64,000 bases of DNA from Firmicutes bacterium OM04-13BH (GCA_003481745.1 QULP01000001.1:124001-188000), one strand, 5' to 3'. Positions 35,505 to 45,297 are shown, counted from the stretch's first letter. Translations and numbers: made by a program. The notes: a model not told the origin generated them from the letters alone.

Positions 35505-35978
35505 TCAGATTCCCTCATCCACACTTAAATCTGTTCCATCTGCAGCCGTGGTTGCGAGAAAATCACAAAGCTCATTCATTTCATGACCGTCATGACCTTT
35601 CACCCATATAAATGTTACTTTATGAGGCTCTTTTGCCTTTAACAGACGTTTCCATAAATCTGTATTCTTGACTGGTTCGTTTTTTCCACGCTTCCAGCCC
35701 TTTTTTAACCATCCATCAATCCAGTGCTGATTAAACGCATCCACTAAATATTTAGAATCTGAATAAAGTTCCACTTCACAGGGACATTTTAATGCTTCAA
35801 AACCTGCAATTGCAGCCATCAGTTCCATCCGGTTGTTTGTGGTCCGCACATATCCTTTTGATAACCGTTTTTCATGTAGTTCTCCCTTTGCATCGGTGTA
35901 ATGCAGAACACATCCGTATCCGCCTGGTCCATCCGGATTTCCTCTTGCAGCACCATCCGTATATATCTTTACAAACAT
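35505..35978 (-). CDS. rnhA: Ribonuclease HI
   Basis: 157 aa. It cleaves the RNA strand of RNA-DNA hybrids. Catalytic residues sit in IYTDGAARGNPDGPGGYG (first Asp), NRMELMAAIAGFEAL (Glu), LYSDSKYLVDAFN (Asp) and WVKGHDGHEMNELCD (His and last Asp). Normal length for the E. coli-type enzyme. It abuts the MutS-like gene with no spacer and is the last gene of the hem operon. Confidence 0.95.
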   Translation of the reverse strand: MFVKIYTDGAARGNPDGPGGYGCVLHYTDAKGELHEKRLSKGYVRTTNNRMELMAAIAGFEALKCPCEVELYSDSKYLVDAFNQHWIDGWLKKGWKRGKNEPVKNTDLWKRLLKAKEPHKVTFIWVKGHDGHEMNELCDFLATTAADGTDLSVDEGI

Positions 35979-37688
35979 CTAATTTTCTCCTACTTTCTTC
36001 CAACTGCCCTCTTGTTCAAATCGGACAACTGCATTTTTTGAAGCTTCTACAATTGAATCGTCATATCCTGTCATTTTTAAAAGCCGAATTGCATTTCTTG
36101 TGGTCACTCTTCCTTTTTTTAGAAGATAATTAAATTTGACATCGTCTTCTTTTACTTCTTCTTCAAAATGATAATTTGTATAATACTCTTCCAACATGTA
36201 AGTCAATTCTATATCATGTGTTGCTGCAAAAGAAAGGACATGCGGAAGACAAAGCGAGGCCAGAATTTCAGAAGAAGCTGCAATTCTCTCAATGGTATTT
36301 GTTCCACGAAGTACTTCATCCACAATACAAAGCAGAGGTGTTTCTTCTTTTGCGGAATCTAAAATCCGTTTTAAAGACTTAATTTCGACAATATAATAAC
36401 TTTCTTTGCTTTCCAAATCATCCCGGAGTGCCATAGACGTCATCACACGAAAATAAGACATTTTACATTCTGTAGCCATACAGGTATGAATGGTCTGCGC
36501 CAAAATTGCATTGATTGCAACCATCTTTAAAAAGGTTGACTTCCCAGAGGCATTTGAGCCTGTTACAAGCACCGCCTTCGTTGTCTTTATACTGTTTGCC
36601 ACCGGTTCCAAAATCAACGGATGATACAGATTTTCTACGTCTAATACTGCCCTCTTTTTATCGGAATCAAATTTTGGACTGCAATAATACGGCAGAAGTT
36701 CCCGGAAAGATGCAATTGAAATACAGGCATCTAACAAACCAAAAATTTCTATCATTTCTTCGATTTCTTTTTGATGCTCTCTCATTGCCTTCATCATCGA
36801 ATTAAATTTAATCAAATCAATATGCGTCATCATTCGAATATAATCAAGCATCACCGCTTCCGGACCGGTTTCCATTCCATCATGGTTGACTACTAAAAAC
36901 GAGCCTTTTCTAAAACTGCCCAGTGCCTTTTTACAGTCTTTTAACCTCTTTGTATACTCTGAAAGCTCCGAAATTCCTGCCTTTTCCAGTGTGTCTGCAC
37001 ATCCGATTAACTGCATCACGCTGCGAAATCCACCCAAATACCGGTTAATCTCTTCTTTCCCTTTTAGATAAGTGATAATATTGATTCCACTCACTGCTAA
37101 AAATGCAAACACTCCATAAGCAGGAACTACCATAAATGCGACAAGCGATGCAAAAAAGAGCACGCACGAAAGAATTTCCCGTATCGGCGAGCCAACTTGG
37201 CAGTCTTTTTCAACATGAATTGACTGATACAAAGAAAGTCCTCTCGGTTTACGAAGCGTTGTAAGAATCTGCTGACAACGAATTCTTGTCTTTTCTTCTT
37301 TTTCAAAAAAACAAAACAGCCGTTCCCGCTCCTTTAATCTCTCTTCTGAAAATTCCGGTCTGTGAAGCATTGCATAAAGATAGTCTTCTCCTGCCGACGA
37401 TACGGTCTGATTCATCAACATGAAAATCCGGTCCATATCCAAATCATTCCAGGTAATCTCATCTATCACAAAGCTGTTTTTTGGCTGTGCTTTATGATAA
37501 GCCGATATCTGCTCTAACTCATCCCAGCTATATTCCCGTGTTGGGACAGCTCCCCAGCTTTTCTTTATTTTTTCGAGAAATTTCTTTTTTCTTTTGTTAT
37601 TTTCCCTTACCATTGACCAGACGAGTGCAAATACAAATAAGAGAAGCGCTCCGCATGCAACTTGTGTTGATGTCATAGACTCTACCAT
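35979..37688 (-). CDS. Membrane-linked MutS-family ATPase
   Basis: 569 aa. The C-terminal MutS ATPase domain has Walker A VTGSNASGKSTF, Walker B CIVDEVLRGTNT and a following SEILASLCLPHVLSFAATHD segment. The N-terminus has a membrane helix (about 10-25), and a second hydrophobic pair lies at about 170-215 (SCVLFFASLVAFMVVPAYG). The mismatch-recognition domain I of MutS1 is absent, so classical mismatch repair is unlikely. This matches the poorly characterised membrane-type MutS-like proteins of Firmicutes. The start overlaps the hemL end by 7 bases; an ATG at 37676 is also possible. Confidence 0.82.
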   Translation of the reverse strand: MVESMTSTQVACGALLLFVFALVWSMVRENNKRKKKFLEKIKKSWGAVPTREYSWDELEQISAYHKAQPKNSFVIDEITWNDLDMDRIFMLMNQTVSSAGEDYLYAMLHRPEFSEERLKERERLFCFFEKEEKTRIRCQQILTTLRKPRGLSLYQSIHVEKDCQVGSPIREILSCVLFFASLVAFMVVPAYGVFAFLAVSGINIITYLKGKEEINRYLGGFRSVMQLIGCADTLEKAGISELSEYTKRLKDCKKALGSFRKGSFLVVNHDGMETGPEAVMLDYIRMMTHIDLIKFNSMMKAMREHQKEIEEMIEIFGLLDACISIASFRELLPYYCSPKFDSDKKRAVLDVENLYHPLILEPVANSIKTTKAVLVTGSNASGKSTFLKMVAINAILAQTIHTCMATECKMSYFRVMTSMALRDDLESKESYYIVEIKSLKRILDSAKEETPLLCIVDEVLRGTNTIERIAASSEILASLCLPHVLSFAATHDIELTYMLEEYYTNYHFEEEVKEDDVKFNYLLKKGRVTTRNAIRLLKMTGYDDSIVEASKNAVVRFEQEGSWKKVGEN

Positions 37689-38962
37689 GTTTTAAAATAC
37701 TGCTCAACCAGTTCCAAAGTCAAGTCCAGTTCTTCCTGTGTATGCGCATCAGAAAGGAACATTGCTTCAAATTGAGACGGTGCAAGATGTACTCCATGAT
37801 TGAGCATATACTTAAAGTATTCAGCAAAGGCTTTTGTATCTGCTGTTTTTGCACTGGTATAATCTGTTACCTTTTCACTGGTAAAGAAGATACAACCAAG
37901 AGAAGCCGTATAGTTGACCTGATAAGGAACTTCATTTTCTTTTAAGATTTTCTGGATTCCTTCAAACAGGTACTCCCCTTTTCGGTAAATTCTGGTATAG
38001 ACATCCTGATCTTCCCATAACAGTTTTAACTGTGCCAGACCTGCTGCCATCGCAACCGGATTTCCACTTAACGTTCCTGCCTGATAAACCGGACCTGCCG
38101 GGGAAACCATTTCCATAATTTCTTTTCTTCCGCCATAAGCACCAACCGGCATACCTGCACCGATAATTTTTCCATAAGTAACCAAATCCGGTGTCACTCC
38201 AAAGTATTCTGCTGCGCCTCCGAATTTTAAACGGAATCCGGTAATGACCTCATCAAAAATCAACAGTGCTTTATGTTCATCACAAAGCGTACGCAGTCCC
38301 TCTAAAAATCCATCTTTTGGCGGTACAACACCCATGTTTGCACCAACCGGCTCTACGATTACGGCAGCCACCTCATCGTTGCTTTCCTCTAAAAGCTGTT
38401 TTACGCTCTCTAAATCATTATAAACTGCAATCATGGTATCCTGTGTACAGCCCTTTGGGACACCTGCGCTGTCCGGCACTCCACTTGTCATAACTCCACT
38501 TCCTGCACTAACTAAGAGTGCATCGGAGTGTCCATGATAACAACCTGCAAATTTAATGATTTTTGATTTTCCGGTAAATCCTCTTGCTACACGAATTGCA
38601 CTCATTACTGCTTCCGTACCGGAATTTACCATACGAATCATCTCTACATGCGGAATTCTCTCACAGATAAACTCTGCCATCTCTACTTCCCGTTCTGTCG
38701 CACAGCCAAAACTCAATCCATTTTCACAGGCACGAACTACCGCATCACGAATCACCGGATGATTATGTCCTAAAATCATCGGTCCCCAGGAGCAGATATA
38801 ATCCAGGTATTTCTGTCCATCTACATCAAAAATACTGCTTCCTACTGCTCCCTGTATAAATCTTGGAGTCTCACCGATTGCCCCATAAGCACGAACCGGA
38901 CTGTTTACTCCGCCTGGAATTCGATTTACTGCACGTTTAAATAATTCTTGTGATTTTGCCAT
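37682..38962 (-). CDS. hemL: Glutamate-1-semialdehyde 2,1-aminomutase
   Basis: 426 aa, PLP enzyme, class III aminotransferase fold. It converts glutamate-1-semialdehyde to 5-aminolevulinate. N-terminal IPGGVNSPVRAYGAIG, LIFDEVITGFR and the PLP lysine in TYGKIIGAG (Lys265) are diagnostic. It starts 1 base into the hemB stop (TAATG) and is followed by the MutS-like gene. It works after HemA in the C5 route. Confidence 0.96.
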   Translation of the reverse strand: MAKSQELFKRAVNRIPGGVNSPVRAYGAIGETPRFIQGAVGSSIFDVDGQKYLDYICSWGPMILGHNHPVIRDAVVRACENGLSFGCATEREVEMAEFICERIPHVEMIRMVNSGTEAVMSAIRVARGFTGKSKIIKFAGCYHGHSDALLVSAGSGVMTSGVPDSAGVPKGCTQDTMIAVYNDLESVKQLLEESNDEVAAVIVEPVGANMGVVPPKDGFLEGLRTLCDEHKALLIFDEVITGFRLKFGGAAEYFGVTPDLVTYGKIIGAGMPVGAYGGRKEIMEMVSPAGPVYQAGTLSGNPVAMAAGLAQLKLLWEDQDVYTRIYRKGEYLFEGIQKILKENEVPYQVNYTASLGCIFFTSEKVTDYTSAKTADTKAFAEYFKYMLNHGVHLAPSQFEAMFLSDAHTQEELDLTLELVEQYFKTW

Positions 38963-39945
38963 TATCCAATTCTCCCTTCATCCATAAGTTTTGCGATTTC
39001 TTTTGCAAAATAAGTCAGATAGATATCTGTTCCGGCACGGAATGTACTGACTGCCATTTCACCGATAATTCGTTCTTCGTCAATATATCCCAATTTTGCT
39101 CCTGCTTTTACCATTGCATATTCCCCACTTACCGAATAGGCAGCAACCGGAAGGTCAATCGTATCTCTGACTTCACGAATGATATCAAGATAAGACAGCG
39201 CCGGTTTTACCATGATAATATCTGCGCCCTCTTCCACATCTAAGAGTGCTTCTTTGATTGCCTCTCTTCTGTTGTGGAAATCCATCTGATAACTTTTTCT
39301 GTCCCCAAAGGATGGAGCAGAACCTGCTGCATCACGGAATGGACCATAAAATGCAGAAGCATATTTTACCGCATAAGACATAATTGGGGTATCTTTATAA
39401 TTATTTTCATCTAAAATATGGCGGATTGCCGCAACCCTTCCATCCATCATATCAGACGGTGCAACCATATCTGCACCTGCCTGCACATGAGAAAGCGCTG
39501 TTTTTGCAAGTAATTCAAGGGTTTTATCATTTTCCACATCATGTCCGCAAAGTACACCGCAATGACCATGAGAGGTATATTCACACATACATACATCGGT
39601 AATCAGATACATATCCGGAAACTGTTTTTTTGCTTCACGAATGGCTTTTTGTACAATTCCGTCTTCTGCATAGGCCTGGCTTCCTACTTCATCTTTTACA
39701 TCCGGAATTCCAAAAAACATTACTTTATCAACTCCTGCTTTCTGCAGGCGTTCTAATTCATAAGGCAGGCGGTCAATACTATAACGATACTGTCCTTCCA
39801 TGGATGGGATTTCTTCTTCTATGTTTTCTCCCTCTTTTACAAATAATGGGTAAATCAAAGAACTTTTATCCATTCTTGTCTCGCGTACCATCTTACGCAG
39901 CGTTTCACTTTTTCTTAATCTTCTTGGTCGGATTGTCATATCCAT
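38962..39945 (-). CDS. hemB: Delta-aminolevulinic acid dehydratase (porphobilinogen synthase)
   Basis: 327 aa. It joins two 5-aminolevulinates to porphobilinogen. The two active-site lysines lie in AVKYASAFYGPF (Lys194) and IIMVKPALSYLD (Lys247). The metal loop DVCMCEYTSHGHC has three cysteines (119, 121, 129), so this is the zinc-dependent type. AGGAG stands 10 bases before the chosen ATG. Confidence 0.96.
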   Translation of the reverse strand: MDMTIRPRRLRKSETLRKMVRETRMDKSSLIYPLFVKEGENIEEEIPSMEGQYRYSIDRLPYELERLQKAGVDKVMFFGIPDVKDEVGSQAYAEDGIVQKAIREAKKQFPDMYLITDVCMCEYTSHGHCGVLCGHDVENDKTLELLAKTALSHVQAGADMVAPSDMMDGRVAAIRHILDENNYKDTPIMSYAVKYASAFYGPFRDAAGSAPSFGDRKSYQMDFHNRREAIKEALLDVEEGADIIMVKPALSYLDIIREVRDTIDLPVAAYSVSGEYAMVKAGAKLGYIDEERIIGEMAVSTFRAGTDIYLTYFAKEIAKLMDEGRIG

Positions 39946-40000
39946 GAGGTCTTCACTCCTTTATTTTACTTATCGGGCACTCTCGAATTCTGAGAATATC

Positions 40001-42373
40001 CTATTTTTTATTTAAGTCTACAACCAAATCTGTCACGCTGTCAATGGTTGCCTCTTTTGCCATAAATGTCTGCATGCCATAGCTGTCGGCTTCTGCTTTG
40101 GTCTGTTTCCCAATGCAAGCAGCTCTTACTTTCTCAAAATCAAGCCCCGAAACTGCATTCACAAATCCTCTTACTGTTGAAGCACTTGTGAATACTGCGG
40201 TCTGAATTTCTCCATTTTCAAATAAATTCTTAATGTCAATGATTTCCTGTTCTTCATAAAAAGTATCATAAGTCGGTACATCATTTACAATAAGCCCCGG
40301 CTTCTTTGCTAACTGTGCTAAAATCTCTTTTCCACCAATTTTTGCTCTCGGAATCAGAATTTTTTCTGTTCCCTCACAGGCTTCACACAACGCTTTTCCA
40401 AGAGAATCTCCATCAAATACAGCAGGCATCAAATCTACAAATAATCCTCTTTCTTCTAAGGCTTTTCTTGTTCCTTTTCCAATGGAAGCAATTTTTACCT
40501 GCCCCAATTTACGGACATCCACACTATTCTGTTTCATTTCATCAAAAAATACTTTAACGCCAATTGGACTGGTAAACGCAATCCACTGATAAGAATCCAG
40601 TTCTTTCAATGCCTCTTTTAACAAACTCTGGTCTTCTAATGGCTCGGTACGAATTGCCGGAAGTTCCAGTACTTCTGCTCCTAATAAACGCAGTTTATGT
40701 GCCATGGAAGAAATCGTCTCTTTTGGTCTTGTCACAAGTACTTTACAGCCAAAGAGTGGAAGTTTTTCATACCACGCAAATTCATCTGCAAGGGCACATA
40801 CTTTTCCGACCACAATAATTGCCGGTGTCTCAATTCCCTGTTTTTTCACTTCTTCTGCAAGGGTGCTGACAGTTGCCACAATTCTTTTTTGACCTGCTGT
40901 TGTTCCTTTTTGCAAAATTGCAGCAGGCATCTTTTCATCCATTCCTGCCTGCAAAAGAGAATTACAGATATCTTCTAAAGCACTGACTCCCATTAAAAAT
41001 ACCAATGTCCCTTTGGTATTTACTAAGGCTTTAAAGTCAATATCATAAGTGTCGCCCTTTTTCTTATGTCCCGTAATAATATGCAAAGAAGAGCAGAAAT
41101 CTCTGTGTGTTACAGGGATTCCGTTATATGCCGGAACTGCAATTGAAGAAGTCACACCCGGCACAACTTCATAAGGAATTCCCTCTTTATGAAGCAATTC
41201 CAATTCTTCTCCGCCTCTTCCAAACAAAAATGGGTCTCCACCTTTTAAGCGCACCACACGCAGTCCTTTTTTTGCTTCTTCTGCAAGTACCTGATTAATC
41301 TGTTCCTGTGGCATGGTATGATGAGAAGCACGCTTTCCAACATTAATCAGACGTACTCCCTTTGGTATTTTAGAAAGCACCCCCTGTCCAACCAGACTAT
41401 CGTATACCACTACTTCTGCATTCTTTAATACTTCCATTCCTCTTAAAGTAAACAGTCCAATATCTCCAGGACCGGCTCCTACCAACCATACTTTCCCCGG
41501 ATATTTTAACTGCTTAGCCAAACGGATTCCAAGTTCTTCTGCTTCTTCCCTTTTTCCTCTAAGACTTGCTTTTCTCCATGCACCACTTTCTTCTTCATAA
41601 TACAGACCGGTCAAAATTATTTTGTCTTTTTCTACTTTTGCATGTGCTGCGACCGGAGAAGAACAACCACCATCTAAGTAACGCACAAAGGCACGCTCTG
41701 CAAGTGCTGCACATTCACTATCCTCATCATTATAGCCATCCAGATAAGAGTAATCCTCATCCTTTCTTCCCTGAATTGCCAAAATCCCCTGTCCTGCTGC
41801 CGGAAGCACTTCTTCCGGTTCAAAATAACGGCTGATTCTATTTTCCAGCTTCAGACGTTTCAATCCTGCTGCTGCAAGTACAAGCGCACTATATTGTCCT
41901 TCATCTAATTTCTTAAGTCTGGTCTGTACATTTCCTCTGACACTCTTAAATTTCATATTCGGATACAGTTCTTTTAGCTGAAGAGTTCGTCTGAGACTTG
42001 AACAGCCAATCGGTTTTGATTCATCCAGTTCTTTGATCCCTTCCGGAAGTACCAGTACATCTCTTGGGTCTTCTCGTTTGGAAAATGCTAAAAGCGGAAG
42101 TTCTTCCGGTACTTCCATCGGCATATCCTTTAAGCTGTGTACCGAAAGCTGACTCTTTTTTTCTAACAACGCCTTGTCAAGTTCTTTGACAAACAGCCCT
42201 TTTCCTCCCACTTTATCTAACGTACGGTCTAATATCTTATCTCCTGTAGTTTTCATTGTGAGCAGTTCTACTTCACAGTCTTTATTATAAGAAAGGATAT
42301 AATCTCTTACCATCTCACTTTGAATTACTGCAAGCCGGCTCTCACGGCTGCCAATTATCACTTTTTTACTCAT
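40001..42373 (-). CDS. hemC-cobA-hemD: Fused porphobilinogen deaminase, uroporphyrinogen-III C-methyltransferase and uroporphyrinogen-III synthase
   Basis: 790 aa in three parts. Residues 1 to about 290 are HemC ([21 protein letters not shown], dipyrromethane Cys237 in LDGGCSSP). About 293-535 is CobA/SumT ([44 protein letters not shown]). About 540-790 is HemD ([33 protein letters not shown]). The chain makes uroporphyrinogen III from porphobilinogen and methylates it twice to precorrin-2. All three active regions look intact. It overlaps the upstream dehydrogenase gene by 8 bases. CobA-HemD fusions are common in clostridia; the added HemC is less usual. Confidence 0.93.
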   Translation of the reverse strand: MSKKVIIGSRESRLAVIQSEMVRDYILSYNKDCEVELLTMKTTGDKILDRTLDKVGGKGLFVKELDKALLEKKSQLSVHSLKDMPMEVPEELPLLAFSKREDPRDVLVLPEGIKELDESKPIGCSSLRRTLQLKELYPNMKFKSVRGNVQTRLKKLDEGQYSALVLAAAGLKRLKLENRISRYFEPEEVLPAAGQGILAIQGRKDEDYSYLDGYNDEDSECAALAERAFVRYLDGGCSSPVAAHAKVEKDKIILTGLYYEEESGAWRKASLRGKREEAEELGIRLAKQLKYPGKVWLVGAGPGDIGLFTLRGMEVLKNAEVVVYDSLVGQGVLSKIPKGVRLINVGKRASHHTMPQEQINQVLAEEAKKGLRVVRLKGGDPFLFGRGGEELELLHKEGIPYEVVPGVTSSIAVPAYNGIPVTHRDFCSSLHIITGHKKKGDTYDIDFKALVNTKGTLVFLMGVSALEDICNSLLQAGMDEKMPAAILQKGTTAGQKRIVATVSTLAEEVKKQGIETPAIIVVGKVCALADEFAWYEKLPLFGCKVLVTRPKETISSMAHKLRLLGAEVLELPAIRTEPLEDQSLLKEALKELDSYQWIAFTSPIGVKVFFDEMKQNSVDVRKLGQVKIASIGKGTRKALEERGLFVDLMPAVFDGDSLGKALCEACEGTEKILIPRAKIGGKEILAQLAKKPGLIVNDVPTYDTFYEEQEIIDIKNLFENGEIQTAVFTSASTVRGFVNAVSGLDFEKVRAACIGKQTKAEADSYGMQTFMAKEATIDSVTDLVVDLNKK

Positions 42374-42845
42374 GCTTCTCCCCTGCTTCTTCTATCCATT
42401 TTTGCATTTCTTTTCTCACATTTTTTGTTTTTGCAGGATTTCCTGCACTATTTAATCCAATCACTGTTTCTTCTTTCTGAAGAATTGATGGAAAATAAAA
42501 ATCACATTTCATTCGGTTGCTTGCTGTATTGACTGAAATCCCAAGACATTTACATGCACTGTAAACATCATTGTTTACCTTTTCATTATTTGTCGCAGAG
42601 AGCACTAAATCTGCATCATATAAGTCTTCCCTGTCATACGCTTTTTCTTTCCAGACCAGTCTGCCCTCTTTTGCCAGTTCTTTTATCCTTTCACAGGCAT
42701 CCGGTGCAATCACCTCAATTGTGCCGGCAAAGGAAAGCAAAGTTTCGATTCTTCGTTTTGCAATATTACCTGCGCCAATCACAGTTACTTTTTTCTGTGT
42801 TAAGTCCACAAACATCGGAAAATATTTTTTTTCATCAGCTTTCAT
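42366..42845 (-). CDS. Precorrin-2 dehydrogenase (SirC / CysG N-terminal type)
   Basis: 159 aa. The N-terminal YFPMFVDLTQKKVTVIGAGNIAKRRI is the NAD-binding start of the CysG/Met8 family. It oxidises precorrin-2 to sirohydrochlorin, which CbiK (47276-48070) can then load with cobalt. It is shorter than Met8/CysG, so chelatase activity is doubtful. The start at 42845 overlaps the hemA end; a longer frame from 42869 would reach further into hemA. It sits between hemA and the hemC fusion. Confidence 0.86.
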   Translation of the reverse strand: MKADEKKYFPMFVDLTQKKVTVIGAGNIAKRRIETLLSFAGTIEVIAPDACERIKELAKEGRLVWKEKAYDREDLYDADLVLSATNNEKVNNDVYSACKCLGISVNTASNRMKCDFYFPSILQKEETVIGLNSAGNPAKTKNVRKEMQKWIEEAGEKHE

Positions 42846-44067
42846 ATATTTTTTCCAGTCCCTCCACACAGTCTAAAAATACTTCTTGTTCCAGAGAATC
42901 ACGAAGCCCGAAAATCATTTTATTTACCACTTTTCCGGCAGCCGTATCAATCGCTCTTAAAAGGCTTTCTCTGTCTTTTTGTTCCATTGGAGTCTTTTTT
43001 AAAATTTTGGTAATTCGTAAGTTTAAATCCTCTACGGCATCGGCTTTAATCTCTTCAATCCTCGGGAAAATATCTCTGCCATTAAACCAGTCATAAAATT
43101 CTTTCATCTGGTCATCTAAGATTTCTCCTGCTTTTTGCATACTCGCCTGAAGTTTTGGAGACGCTGCATCAATTCGGAAACTGTCAATATCATACAAGGA
43201 AACATTTTGTAATTTTCCTACTTCAGGGTCAATGTCTCTTGGAACAGCCAAATCTATCAAAACGACAGATGCTGCATCTAACTTAATTTCCTCAAAGTTT
43301 TCTTTTGTCAAGGTATAATTCGGACTGGCTGTTGCTGAAACAACCAGATCACAATCAGGAAGAAGTTCCATTCGTTCTCCATAATTAATGCGTTTACATC
43401 CCTGTGGAATGTTTACAACACCACTTCGATACTGACGTACGGTTACGGTTACGTCTGCTCCGGCTTCTTTTAAAGCAAGTGCCGTCACTTTTCCCATTTC
43501 ACCATTTCCAATTACCATACAGGTTTTTCCCTCAAACGAAAATCCCTGATTTTTTAAGCGTTCCATTGCCTGATGAATCACAGAAGTATTGGCTCTTGAA
43601 AACGTTACTTCTGTTTTTACTTTCTTCGCCGCTGTAACCGCCATACGAAACAGTACTTCAAGTACGTTATCTGTACAATAGGCATCTCTTGCTAAAGTCA
43701 GCGCATCTTTTACCTGTGTAATAATCTGATCCTCAGCAAGAATCTGCGATTTTAATCCACTGGTTAAATAAAACAAATGCCGAACTGCCTCTTCATTTTC
43801 ACGTTTCATAAAATAATCCTGATACTCATCTTTTTCCACTTCTTTTTCTTTGCATAAAAAATCATACAGAGAAATTTCTTCGTCATCCTGCGTGCTGACC
43901 CAAACTTCCATCCGGTTACAGGTGGATAAAATAATGCATCCTAAGATACCATGTTCTTCTTTTAACTTTTTCATTGCCTCTATTGCTCTTTTCTTTGTAA
44001 AAGAAAACTTTGCACGGATATCTACAGATGCTTTGCTGTGATCGATTCCAATCATGGAAATACTCAT
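42835..44067 (-). CDS. hemA: Glutamyl-tRNA reductase
   Basis: 410 aa. NADPH-dependent reduction of glutamyl-tRNA to glutamate-1-semialdehyde, the first step of the C5 tetrapyrrole route. The catalytic Cys50 lies in IILSTCNRMEVW. The NADP motif is VIGNGEMGKVTALALKEAG, and DLAVPRDIDPEV is present. First gene of the hem operon, transcribed away from the cbi cobalt operon. Confidence 0.95.
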   Translation of the reverse strand: MSISMIGIDHSKASVDIRAKFSFTKKRAIEAMKKLKEEHGILGCIILSTCNRMEVWVSTQDDEEISLYDFLCKEKEVEKDEYQDYFMKRENEEAVRHLFYLTSGLKSQILAEDQIITQVKDALTLARDAYCTDNVLEVLFRMAVTAAKKVKTEVTFSRANTSVIHQAMERLKNQGFSFEGKTCMVIGNGEMGKVTALALKEAGADVTVTVRQYRSGVVNIPQGCKRINYGERMELLPDCDLVVSATASPNYTLTKENFEEIKLDAASVVLIDLAVPRDIDPEVGKLQNVSLYDIDSFRIDAASPKLQASMQKAGEILDDQMKEFYDWFNGRDIFPRIEEIKADAVEDLNLRITKILKKTPMEQKDRESLLRAIDTAAGKVVNKMIFGLRDSLEQEVFLDCVEGLEKIYES

Positions 44068-44123
44068 TTTCTCTTCACTCCGCCTCTTATATTTTTAAGC
44101 TTTTTCTCGCTTATCCTTGGTTC

Positions 44124-44152
44124 ATCTTAGCACAGAATGTACCTCGGTGCAA
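44124..44152 (-). promoter_or_regulatory. Promoter of the hem operon
   Basis: Minus strand: TTGCAC (44147-44152), a 17-base spacer, TAAGAT (44124-44129), about 57 bases before hemA. No riboswitch is seen on this side. Confidence 0.65.
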
Positions 44153-44188
44153 CCTAAGGTTTTTTGTCGGTTTTTGCCTAAAAATGAA

Positions 44189-44217
44189 TTGACAAATGCT
44201 TTGAGAAATAATACAAT
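44189..44217 (+). promoter_or_regulatory. Promoter of the cbiMNQO-cbiK operon
   Basis: TTGACA (44189-44194), a 17-base spacer, TACAAT (44212-44217), placing the transcript start just ahead of the riboswitch aptamer. Confidence 0.85.
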
Positions 44218-44235
44218 GGACAAAGAATTGAATGT

Positions 44236-44394
44236 ACACAGGTGTCCGTTTTTTTCGGAATAATAGGAAAGCCGGGTGCAATTCCCGCACGGTCACGCCG
44301 CTGTAACTAGCAGAGCACATTTCATCATTGCCACTGGGAAACCGGGAAGGCGAAATGCTGCAATGACGCTTAAGTCAGAAGACCTGCCTGCTGC
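44236..44394 (+). promoter_or_regulatory. Cobalamin riboswitch aptamer
   Basis: Conserved blocks appear in order: ACACAGGTGTCC, AGGAAAGCCGGGTGCAATTC (44265-44284), CCCGCACGGTCACGCCGCTG, GCCACTGGGAAACCGGGAAGGC (44330-44351) and the B12 box AGTCAGAAGACCTGCCTG (44373-44390). Bound adenosylcobalamin should switch the cobalt-transport operon off, through the terminator at 44485-44513. Together with the promoters it explains the gene-free region 44068-44549. Confidence 0.96.
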
Positions 44395-44484
44395 ATACGA
44401 TTTACACATGGTTACGAACGATGGCCTTGTGTAAGAATGAAAACACTCTACACAGTCGTAGTCTGTTTTTTATTCTCAACTTGG

Positions 44485-44513
44485 CCTGCCGGAATTCTTC
44501 CGCAGGTTTTTTT
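44485..44513 (+). terminator. Riboswitch-controlled terminator ahead of cbiM
   Basis: CCTGC-C-GGAA (44485-44494) pairs with TTCC-GCAGG (44498-44506), followed by seven T. The 3' arm GCAGG could instead pair with the CCTGC inside the B12 box region (44383-44387), a possible antiterminator when no ligand is bound. Confidence 0.85.
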
Positions 44514-44549
44514 ATTTTAAATCTTTATCACGTTAAAGGAGTCATGAAA

Positions 44550-45296
44550 ATGAACAAACAACAAAAACACGTCATCGCATTTGCTACCGCATTTGCACTT
44601 ATGTTTGGTATTGTTCCAAACGTAGCAGCTATGCATATCATGGAAGGCTATCTTCCTGCAGGATACTGCGTTGCCTGGGGAGTCCTTTGTCTGCCATTTC
44701 TTGCAGCCGGATTTTTCTCCATCAAGAAAACATTAAATGAACACCGCAACCTGATTACCTTATTGGCTATGTCCGGTGCTTTCGTATTCGTTATCTCTTC
44801 TTTGAAAATTCCTTCCGTTACCGGAAGTTGTTCTCATATGACAGGAACCGGTCTTGGCGCTATCTTATTTGGACCAAGTGCAGTTTCCATTCTTGGAATT
44901 ATTGTTTTATTATTCCAGGCAATCTTACTTGCACACGGCGGTTTAACTACAATCGGAGCAAACACGTTCTCCATGGCAATTGCCGGACCATTTGTAACCT
45001 TTGCAATTTATAAAGTCTGTCAGAAATGCAAAGTAAATAAAATGGTTGCTATTTTCTTATCTGCAACTTTAGGAGATTTATTTACTTACTGTGTAACTGC
45101 AGTTCAGATGGCACTTGCTCATCACGCTGATACAACCATTTTAAATGCAATGGGTAAATTCTTACTTGTATTTGCACCAACTCAGGTACCGCTTGCAATT
45201 ATCGAAGGTATCTTAACTGTATTAATCATTATGGCACTTGAAACTTATGCAAAACCGGAGCTTCGCGCAATCGGATTTATGAAGGAGGCAAAATAA
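44550..45296 (+). CDS. cbiM: Cobalt ECF transporter substrate-binding protein CbiM
   Basis: 248 aa. Membrane S component for Co2+ uptake. The metal-binding motif MHIMEGYLPAGYCVAWG normally begins the mature protein; here it follows a signal-peptide-like segment ending NVAA, so cleavage would free the metal-binding N-terminus. GSCSHMTGTGLGAILFGP and LAHGGLTTIGANTFSM are conserved. The ATG at 44550 is 8 bases from AAAGGAG; the one at 44544 is only 2 bases away. It is first in the riboswitch-controlled operon. Confidence 0.95.
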   Translation: MNKQQKHVIAFATAFALMFGIVPNVAAMHIMEGYLPAGYCVAWGVLCLPFLAAGFFSIKKTLNEHRNLITLLAMSGAFVFVISSLKIPSVTGSCSHMTGTGLGAILFGPSAVSILGIIVLLFQAILLAHGGLTTIGANTFSMAIAGPFVTFAIYKVCQKCKVNKMVAIFLSATLGDLFTYCVTAVQMALAHHADTTILNAMGKFLLVFAPTQVPLAIIEGILTVLIIMALETYAKPELRAIGFMKEAK

Positions 45297-45297
45297 T

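Noticed and set aside
44137..44160. Small ACCT/AGGT inverted repeat followed by T run between hemA and the cbiM promoter
   Set aside because: On the plus strand there is no upstream transcript to end, and on the minus strand it overlaps the hemA promoter; treated as incidental.
44421..44549. N-terminal extension of cbiM into the riboswitch leader
   Set aside because: It would include the intrinsic terminator in the coding region; AAAGGAG and the family N-terminus point to the ATG at 44550.
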